Source of the DNA: Flavobacteriales bacterium
GTDB lineage: Bacteria; Bacteroidota; Bacteroidia; CAIKAF01
Assembly: GCA_018401695.1 (NCBI GenBank)
Contig: JAGYKD010000001.1
Location: 536,016-600,015, forward strand
DNA: 64,000 nt
Direction of reading: 5' to 3'
Under the pieces are notes generated by a model. It did not search any database. It had not been told where the DNA came from and was given only the letters and a program-made list of their open reading frames with translations. The translations under genes and the position numbers were made by a program. Within the stretch, counting starts at the first letter, position 1; every line of letters begins with the position of its first letter. Below are positions 10,675 to 17,227 of the stretch, in pieces.

Positions 10675-11568
10675 TCAGTAGGGGACCTTTTCATGCTTTT
10701 TTACTAAATAGGCTTTAAAATCTTCGTCTCCAACAACAAAAACGTCTCCAGGCAATCCAAGAACAAACCTTCCTACTGCTCTATAGTCATAAACCTCTGC
10801 TTCATAAACGTAGGGCATTTCCTTTTCTTGGTTTGTTTTTCGTATTCTTTCGCCAGCTTTTGGAAAATCGTCCCTCAATAAATTTGCGGCCAGTTGATTC
10901 ATAAAAAGGGTAATTCGCCTCACCTCTTTGCCCTTCATTCCAAAGTCATCGGTTTGATTCTTATTACTCCTATTGCTCACTACTCTTTTAGGCAATATTT
11001 CAACCCAGCCAATTCGAGAAACCTTATAATCCCTCCAGCTCTTCTTCTGTAAATCCCAAGCTTCCAACACTTCACCCTGGTTTACCAAAGCGTGCGGTTC
11101 GACTTTTCGAGTTTGTGGCTTGGCTGTCTTATTAGATTGGTAGTCATGGAGAGTAATACAATGGCCTGTATCTAAAGCATCCACAATGTTTTGGATGTTT
11201 TGAGAAAACTTTACTGCTTCTTTATTAATCGCCTCGTTAGGGTCAATATAGTCGTCTAATTTTTTTAAAATATTGACAAGAAGCCCATGCTTGGGTTGCA
11301 CGGCCAACAGTCCACGCCTAATTGCTATAAGTTCTTCAATAGTAAACCGCTCAACCAACAAGTGCTGATTCAAGTAAAGACTCTCTTTAGACCTATGCTG
11401 AACATCAAAGCCATTGACTCGCAATTCATCTAAATCTCTGTAAAATGTTCGCTCACTGATGGCTTTCCTGTTTAACCAAGCAACTTTATCTAAACCTGAA
11501 GGCTTGGATAATTCCAACAAAAATTCAAGTATTCGCTGCTTAGAATTGGAAGGGTTGGATTTATTCAT
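10675..11568 (-). CDS. HTH + WYL-domain transcriptional regulator, immediately upstream of cas12a
   Basis: KQRILEFLLELSKPSGLDKVAWLNRKAISERTFYRDLDELRVNGFDVQ (HTH) followed by a WYL-like region (ITLHDYQSNKTAKPQTRKVEPHALVNQGEVLEAWDLQKKSWRDYKVSRIGWVEI). 53 nt from cas12a, same strand. Confidence 0.82.
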   Translation of the reverse strand: MNKSNPSNSKQRILEFLLELSKPSGLDKVAWLNRKAISERTFYRDLDELRVNGFDVQHRSKESLYLNQHLLVERFTIEELIAIRRGLLAVQPKHGLLVNILKKLDDYIDPNEAINKEAVKFSQNIQNIVDALDTGHCITLHDYQSNKTAKPQTRKVEPHALVNQGEVLEAWDLQKKSWRDYKVSRIGWVEILPKRVVSNRSNKNQTDDFGMKGKEVRRITLFMNQLAANLLRDDFPKAGERIRKTNQEKEMPYVYEAEVYDYRAVGRFVLGLPGDVFVVGDEDFKAYLVKKHEKVPY

Positions 11569-11745
11569 AGGTACAATTTAACCATAAGATGGATTTTTTT
11601 AAAAAATCTTGACGGAAAAGAGTGCAATTTCCATTCCCCCACTTAACCGCCTGCCAAGTCTAACATTCAACTCCCTCCTTCATGTTTCTGTTAATTTAAA
11701 GTGCGCCAAAAAACCAACCCATAGCAGCAATTTCATCCATTTTTT

Positions 11746-11832
11746 TATATTTGCCTTTCGTTTCGATTAAATGAGCCGGGGTTTAGGCCTGGGTAGCGAA
11801 GCGACGGCCCGTAGGAAGCGGGCCTTTTTTTT
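11746..11832 (+). ncRNA. Candidate short transcript: Bacteroidetes-type -7 box followed ~50 nt later by an intrinsic terminator
   Basis: TATATTTG (TAnnTTTG) at 11746-11753; GGCCCG-taggaag-CGGGCC stem 11806-11824 followed by 8 T (11825-11832); no ORF between. Confidence 0.5.
11806..11832 (+). terminator. Rho-independent terminator
   Basis: ggcccg taggaag cgggcc tttttttt. Confidence 0.75.
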
Positions 11833-11877
11833 GTCCGGGGATGCCGGGGTTGAAACCGGGGGCCTTGTTGAAACCAC

Positions 11878-11904
11878 CGCCCACAGTTAAAACCGTGGGC
11901 TATG
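11878..11904. repeat. Palindromic repeat P3 (degenerate GCCCACGGTTTnAACCGTGGGC)
   Basis: cgcccacagttaaaaccgtgggctatggg. Confidence 0.7.
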
Positions 11905-11918
11905 GGAAAACATCCACA

Positions 11919-12080
11919 CGGAGCTTAATGCGCCCCGGCGCAGGCCAATTAGCCTGGCAAAGTGGGCTGCTCAGCCGCCGCGGAGGCAAGAGCGACCAGC
12001 GGAAGCTCCTTGCCTGCGCTTGGCGGCGTAGCTAGCCCACAAGGCAGCTAATGGCCGGAGACGGATGAGGCGCCCAAAAC
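11919..12080 (+). repeat. GC-rich nested-hairpin element E2 (apical core GCGACCAnnGGAAGCTCC)
   Basis: cggagcttaatgcgccccggcg...gagcgaccagcggaagctcctt...gccggagacggatgaggcgcccaaaa; ~160 bp, closely related to 14283-14444 and 37561-37717 (reverse). Confidence 0.85.
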
Positions 12081-12167
12081 CAAAGATGGTCAGCGGTGGG
12101 TTACTACCCCAATGCTGTCTTCATGTTGCAGTAGTTCTACAAATTCTTCTTGCAGGTTTTGGATACG

Positions 12168-12899
12168 CTAATTCATTTTCTCAATTACTTCAGCTTTCAA
12201 CCATTCAAAGGCGTCTTGCTGATTGTATTCAATTTCGGGCCTTAACAGGGCTTCCATGTCACCCCTAAAGTCCTTGTCCTTTTCTTTGGCTTCTATGTTT
12301 TGAAGAAACTCATTTTTTGATGGCGGTTTCTTTTCTGTGGCAAATTCTATGTACTTGTAAAAGCATTGGAGTATCTCATCCACATTAATCTCCATGTTGA
12401 GCCTTGCATAGTTGAGATCAAACAAATCTCGACCTTTGCTGCGCTGATACAATGCCCGTAGTTTGGTGCCAAGCAATTCATTAATGCTGTAGGTTCTTAT
12501 TTTACATGCTCCTTGGAACCAATCGCTCTCCACTTTATAGGGGAAGTCTGTCCAATCCAACACCTTGAAATGCTCCCGGCAATTGATTTCCAGCTTTAGG
12601 CGCATGCGTATTTCTTCATATTCAGAAGTGAAGCGATACAGGGCCTTAATGCCGTGCCCTCGGTTTTCTGTTCTCCTGTCTTCTTCAAAAAAGGTAATCA
12701 CCTCACCTATGCGTTGCATTATAGGTTTTATAGGTCCGGGTTTTATCTGTACTAAATCAATATCTTCTGAATACCGCGGGGCGGGGTTTAGGTATAGTTT
12801 ATGTAACGCTGTACCTCCTCTAAATGCCAAATGCTCACGTAAGAAGGGGTCAGAGAAAATTTCAACTAAAGCCCGGCTAATGATCAGGTCTTGCTCCAC
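12168..12899 (-). CDS. abiEii: AbiEii/AbiGii-type nucleotidyltransferase toxin
   Basis: EQDLIISRALVEIFSDPFLREHLAFRGGTALHKLYLNPAPRYSEDIDLVQ: NTase GG-T-(x)-DiD motif and typical AbiEii N-terminus; GTG start in the track, true start may be slightly upstream. Confidence 0.88.
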   Translation of the reverse strand: MEQDLIISRALVEIFSDPFLREHLAFRGGTALHKLYLNPAPRYSEDIDLVQIKPGPIKPIMQRIGEVITFFEEDRRTENRGHGIKALYRFTSEYEEIRMRLKLEINCREHFKVLDWTDFPYKVESDWFQGACKIRTYSINELLGTKLRALYQRSKGRDLFDLNYARLNMEINVDEILQCFYKYIEFATEKKPPSKNEFLQNIEAKEKDKDFRGDMEALLRPEIEYNQQDAFEWLKAEVIEKMN

Positions 12900-12940
12900 C
12901 TGCGCAAATTCTTTCCAGGGTGCGCGTTCTTGCCATTTTG

Positions 12941-13882
12941 CTATTTCGGGTTTGGCAATCGTAGGTCGGATTCAAGCATTAGGTTAACATCTACTTTCCA
13001 GCGATTATCTACGCTACCGGGCTTCTCGTTCATTTTCGGACTCAACAGTATTGGATAGAAAGGCTGTTGCTGGAGTTTCTGAAAAATCATGTCAGAAAAA
13101 CTGTTTGAGCCGAGTAGTTCCTCTAGTAAGAATCCTGTTCTCTGTAAGGAACTTTTAGTATCGTACCAATCAAGTAAGGCCTGAACATCCTGCTCAATTA
13201 ATGCTTCTGTGAGTTCTTCTAAAGAAGCTAACATACGGTTCAAGCCTCCAAGTTTTGAGTGATGGTGTATCAAGTCAATGAAGGTGAGGGTGGGAGAAGC
13301 TACATTATAGAATCCGGCATCCGACTTCTTCTTTTCAATATTGTTTTTGGGCCAGTTGCCAGTGGTATGAAATTGAATATCAAAATTCTTTTTTTTTATG
13401 GCATTTAACTTAGGGGTTTCAATGATGAGGTAGTCTCGCTGAGTTTGCTGGTGACTTGCACCGTGAATTTTGGCAGCTGAATACAGTCCAATGTAGTATT
13501 TCCGCTTGAGGTAACTAAACAGCTTTTCGGAATAGAGTTGTAGCGGAAGTTTTTGTAAGTGGGAATATCTGGGAGGAATGATAAGGTAAAACCCTTTTCT
13601 GAGGTTTACAATTTCCTTTTTTTCAATCAATCGGTTTAGTTCTCTCCTTACGGCATTAGAATCTTTAGAAGACTTTGCCGTCACTTCTTCAAGAGAGAAG
13701 GAATACTCTTCGTATGAGAGTAGTTGCCTTGTATATTCTGAAACTGTCAACCTTAGAATTTTTTCGAGCAAGATATGGTTTTTCGGTGCAAATCTCGTAT
13801 AATTTCTAAAACAACATAAGAGAAAGGAAGAAATAGGGTCTTTTGCTTGCGAAGCGTCAGCCTTGAGTGTTTGGGTAAGCAA
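12941..13882 (-). CDS. abiEi: AbiEi-type antitoxin / transcriptional regulator (start uncertain)
   Basis: Precedes AbiEii; wHTH EEVTAKSSKDSNAVRRELNRLIEKKEIVNLRKGFYLIIPPRYSHLQKLPLQLYSEKLFSYLKRKYYIGLYSAAKIHGASHQQTQRDYLII. Confidence 0.87.
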   Translation of the reverse strand: MLTQTLKADASQAKDPISSFLLCCFRNYTRFAPKNHILLEKILRLTVSEYTRQLLSYEEYSFSLEEVTAKSSKDSNAVRRELNRLIEKKEIVNLRKGFYLIIPPRYSHLQKLPLQLYSEKLFSYLKRKYYIGLYSAAKIHGASHQQTQRDYLIIETPKLNAIKKKNFDIQFHTTGNWPKNNIEKKKSDAGFYNVASPTLTFIDLIHHHSKLGGLNRMLASLEELTEALIEQDVQALLDWYDTKSSLQRTGFLLEELLGSNSFSDMIFQKLQQQPFYPILLSPKMNEKPGSVDNRWKVDVNLMLESDLRLPNPK

Positions 13883-14040
13883 ATGTGCCTATTTGAGCGG
13901 TGGGTTTTTAGCATGTGCCCTAACTTACTTATTGCCTTACCAAATGGCACTTCACCCCACAAACGCTTGTATGGAAAAGTGACCTTTATGCCCATTATTC
14001 ATAACACTAAAATAGCCAAATTCGCTACAAATCATTGAAT

Positions 14041-14222
14041 GGACTCCGAATTTGTCCCAACGCAGGTCTGCTGACCTGGGTGTAGCTTACAGTGGTACGT
14101 GAACTCTTGGGCCCAAACAATTGCTGAATGTACCGTAAATCAGTGCCCGCCTCAAACAAATGCGTAGCATAGCCGTGCATCAGCAAATGAAGCGTAGCAT
14201 TCTCGTTGACTGCTGTTTAGCC
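14041..14222 (-). pseudogene. Truncated C-terminal fragment of a tyrosine recombinase
   Basis: Minus-strand translation VNENATLHLLMHGYATHLFEAGTDLRYIQQLFGPKSSRTTVSYTQVSRPALGQIRSPF resembles [43 protein letters not shown]; begins abruptly at ctaaacagcagtcaacgagaa. Confidence 0.75.
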
Positions 14223-14235
14223 TACCGTTGAAACC

Positions 14236-14263
14236 ATAGCCCACGGTTTCAACCGTGGGCCAT
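14236..14263. repeat. Palindromic repeat P4
   Basis: atagcccacggtttcaaccgtgggccat. Confidence 0.8.
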
Positions 14264-14282
14264 CATTCAAAAAACAGCCAAA

Positions 14283-14444
14283 CGGAGCTTAACGCGCCCC
14301 GGCGTAGGCCAATTAGCCTGCCGATGTGGGCTGCTCAGCCGCTGCCCGACTAAGAGCGACCACAGGAAGCTCCTTGGGTGGGCATTGCGGCGTAGCTAGC
14401 CCACAAGGCAGCTTATGGCCGGAGACGGATAAGGCGCCCAAAAA
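14283..14444 (+). repeat. GC-rich nested-hairpin element E3
   Basis: cggagcttaacgcgccccggcgtaggccaattagcctg...gagcgaccacaggaagctcctt...agcttatggccggagacggataaggcgcccaaaa. Confidence 0.85.
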
Positions 14445-14528
14445 CTAAGGGATCAGCGCGGGGTATCCCACGATTGAAATCTTGGCTTAGGTCGCGATTG
14501 AAACACAGCATTCGACAGGCTCATCGGA

Positions 14529-15404
14529 TCACTCATCCATGTTCGCCTTTTGAAGGTTTGAAACTAAGATTTCCGTCATCCCTTCCATCTTCGAGAAGGC
14601 AAACCATTTTTTACCCAAGTCTTTGAGTGATGCGCCAATATGGTAGCAGTCGTTTTCATCCAAAATCAAAAATCGGTCGTGGGCAGCTTTGAACTCCACT
14701 ACGTTGATTTCCGGGTATTGGCTGTTGTGTTTTTTCAGGTCGAGCGCTAACTGCTTGTTGATGCTTTTGGTGTAGATGGTGGCGGTAACGTTCTTGGCTC
14801 TTTTAGAAAGCAGGGTGAGTACCGTTTCATCTACATAATTGTCTATCAGATAGATGTTCTTTTCAGCTCTCTTGATAAGATCTGCAACAAATACGTAAGC
14901 GTCAAAAACCTGTCCATCAAAAAATACACCTTGCTTTGGAGTTAGGTTGGCGTTGATTTGAAGTTCCAGATGATCCATTCGGCCAACTAAGCCATTCATA
15001 TTTTTTTCGAGCTGCCCTATGCGTTCATTCACTGCATAGCCTTTTAATAAATAGGATTTAAGCACCTCATTGGCCCAGATCCTGAATTGAGTACCTCGAA
15101 TAGAATTAACTCGATAACCCACAGAGATAATCACATCCAAACTATAGTGCGCAAGCTCACGGCTTACCTTACGGTTGCCCTCGGTTCGAACTGTTCGGAA
15201 ATTCCGAACAGTTGCCGTTTCCTTCAATTCCCCAGATTCAAAAATGTGCTTGATATGCTCGCTGATGTTTGCTTTACTGCTGTCAAACAATTCCACGATT
15301 TGTTGCTGTGTAAGCCAAATGGTTTCTTCTTCTAAGCGAACTTCTAAACGAGTACTTAGCTCATCGGACTGATAAACCACAATTTCATTCAACTCAGGCA
15401 TCAT
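14529..15404 (-). CDS. RhuM-family protein with a C-terminal PLD-like domain
   Basis: RLEVRLEEETIWLTQQQIVELFDSSKANISEHIKHIFESGELKETATVRNFRTVRTEGNRKVSRELAHYSLDVIISVGYRVNSIRGTQFRIWANEVLKSYLLKGYAVNE plus C-terminal AAHDRFLILDENDCYHIGASLKDLG. Confidence 0.85.
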   Translation of the reverse strand: MMPELNEIVVYQSDELSTRLEVRLEEETIWLTQQQIVELFDSSKANISEHIKHIFESGELKETATVRNFRTVRTEGNRKVSRELAHYSLDVIISVGYRVNSIRGTQFRIWANEVLKSYLLKGYAVNERIGQLEKNMNGLVGRMDHLELQINANLTPKQGVFFDGQVFDAYVFVADLIKRAEKNIYLIDNYVDETVLTLLSKRAKNVTATIYTKSINKQLALDLKKHNSQYPEINVVEFKAAHDRFLILDENDCYHIGASLKDLGKKWFAFSKMEGMTEILVSNLQKANMDE

Positions 15405-15407
15405 CTA

Positions 15408-15500
15408 GCTTGATTTTAGAAAGGTTAGCGGCAATGCGTTCGTTGAGTTCGGCTTCTTCTTTTAGTTTGGCTTCAAATTCGCTTTTGTAAATTTCACTTT
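15408..15500 (-). pseudogene. Start-less C-terminal reading frame, possibly the tail of a type I R-M HsdM subunit
   Basis: Open frame ...IYKSEFEAKLKEEAELNERIAANLSKIKLDDA* whose stop overlaps the ATG of the downstream RhuM gene; no start codon in frame. Confidence 0.4.
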
Positions 15501-16507
15501 TTCGGGTGCGTCAAATTTTTTATATCCTCCTCCAACTCTTTCAGGCTGGCTTCTTTTTCAATGGCTTTTTGCTGTTGTTTGAATTTCTCATATTCTTCAC
15601 CTGATTTCTCTAATGCCATTTTATGCGAAATTTTTCCTGCGTGGGTCAACAACTCTCTTCCGTTTAATTGCAAAATGGTGTCCAACCGCTCCACCCAATC
15701 TTTCATGTACATTGGTGTTTGCTGCTGTGCCATTGCCTCAGCAAATGCCAAATATTGCTCCACCAACAAGCCCACAAGCTTCATTTCATCTTCATTCAAG
15801 TAATTTTTGGCAATGCTTACCTCCGCCTTTTTAATAGAAGCCACTTGTTTCTTATCGTAAGAAAGCATTCCCATCAAAGGCAAGCGGGCATCTACACGTC
15901 TGTATACCAATTCTGCCGCGGTTTGCTCGCTGATTGCCCAAAGCAGTTTATTTTGTACGACTTTGAAAAACTCCATGGTTTTTTCGTCTTTCGGGTCATA
16001 ATCGATACTGGTGGCGTAGATGTCTTTGATTTTTTGGTAGAAGAATTTCTCAGAAAGGCGTATCTCACGAATCCGCTCTTGCAGTTCGTTGAAATAGTTC
16101 ATTGAGCCGCCCGACTTAAAACGGTCGTCATTGAGCGTAAAGCCTTTGATGATGTATTCCTTTAAGCGCTGTGTTGCCCAAATACGGAACTGTGTGCCTT
16201 GCACCGACTTTACCCGATACCCAACCGAAATGATAACATCTAAATTGTAGTGGTTGGTGGCATATTTTTTACCGTCTGCTGCAGTTGTCCGGAAATTCCG
16301 GACAACTGAATTTTCATCCAATTCGCCTTCACTGAATATATTGCTGATATGCTCGCTGATGGTGCGTTTGTCCTTGCCAAACAGCGTAGCCATCTGTGCC
16401 TGGGTCAACCATACCGTTTCCTCCTGCAAGCGAACATCTATTTTGATATTGCCTTCTTGGTTTTGGTATATTAGGATGTCGCTGGTCATATTTATTCTAA
16501 TTTGCAA
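15494..16507 (-). CDS. RhuM-family protein
   Basis: IKIDVRLQEETVWLTQAQMATLFGKDKRTISEHISNIFSEGELDENSVVRNFRTTAADGKKYATNHYNLDVIISVGYRVKSVQGTQFRIWATQRLKEYIIKGFTLNDDR. Confidence 0.92.
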   Translation of the reverse strand: MQIRINMTSDILIYQNQEGNIKIDVRLQEETVWLTQAQMATLFGKDKRTISEHISNIFSEGELDENSVVRNFRTTAADGKKYATNHYNLDVIISVGYRVKSVQGTQFRIWATQRLKEYIIKGFTLNDDRFKSGGSMNYFNELQERIREIRLSEKFFYQKIKDIYATSIDYDPKDEKTMEFFKVVQNKLLWAISEQTAAELVYRRVDARLPLMGMLSYDKKQVASIKKAEVSIAKNYLNEDEMKLVGLLVEQYLAFAEAMAQQQTPMYMKDWVERLDTILQLNGRELLTHAGKISHKMALEKSGEEYEKFKQQQKAIEKEASLKELEEDIKNLTHPKK

Positions 16508-16858
16508 TTACTCTAACCAAAATACAACACGATTTTCTTCAAAATGTCCGCTTAATACAACCGCTGGTCCATGGCATATAATAATTTTTGAAGTCGGCTT
16601 CAGATGGAACTTAATATGCGCTATTTGCAACCGGAACTTACCCTTATTTTTAATTTACCCGAAGTCAATTTCCTTTGATTTTGCTGATTTGTGGTCTTAT
16701 TTGGCTTGATGAAAAATACGTTTTTTTCATTTATCCAATTAAGCTAAAGGAGTTGGTGTTAGGTATGCTTCAAAATTTATGGATTGGGGCTTTGTTGTTG
16801 GGAGGGCCGGAACACTACACGATTGGTATCTATTCCATAAAGCAAAGATAGGCGAATG

Positions 16859-16897
16859 AATTAGCGAAACTTGCAATTTTTGCAAGTTTCGCTAATT
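16859..16897. repeat. Perfect 18-bp-arm hairpin with 3-nt loop
   Basis: aattagcgaaacttgcaa ttt ttgcaagtttcgctaatt. Confidence 0.85.
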
Positions 16898-17047
16898 TCA
16901 AGATGTTGCTTGGTCGAAATCTCCCTCCATGGAAACCGTGGGCCTCGGTTGAAACCCTGGGTTTCCATAATCCCCCACGATTGAAACCGTGGGTTGAGTT
17001 CGGAGCGCCCGGAAAACTACCCAAGGTTTAGCCAATACCATAGAATA

Positions 17048-17187
17048 GCCCCCCGCCCCCAACGGAGGGCCAGACCCTGACCCGAGCTAGCCGCCCTTGG
17101 GCGAGGATTCCGGAATTAGGAGGAACCCAAAGCCCTAGGGCGGCTTGCTTGGGGCAGTGGGCTGACCGAAGTCAAGGGGCGGATAGC
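17048..17187. repeat. GC-rich nested-hairpin element E9
   Basis: Arms agccgcccttgggc (17089-17102) / gccctagggcggct (17132-17145) with one T-T mismatch; ends resemble the element at 32.2 kb (gcccccaacggaggg ... ccgaagtcaaggggcggata). Confidence 0.6.
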
Positions 17188-17227
17188 TTACAAACACCAT
17201 CTATGGAACCGGGGCCCAATTCCTCCC

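Noticed and set aside
11841-12035. ORF 11841-12035 (+)
   Set aside because: Falls entirely in P3/E2 repeat sequence, which explains its composition.
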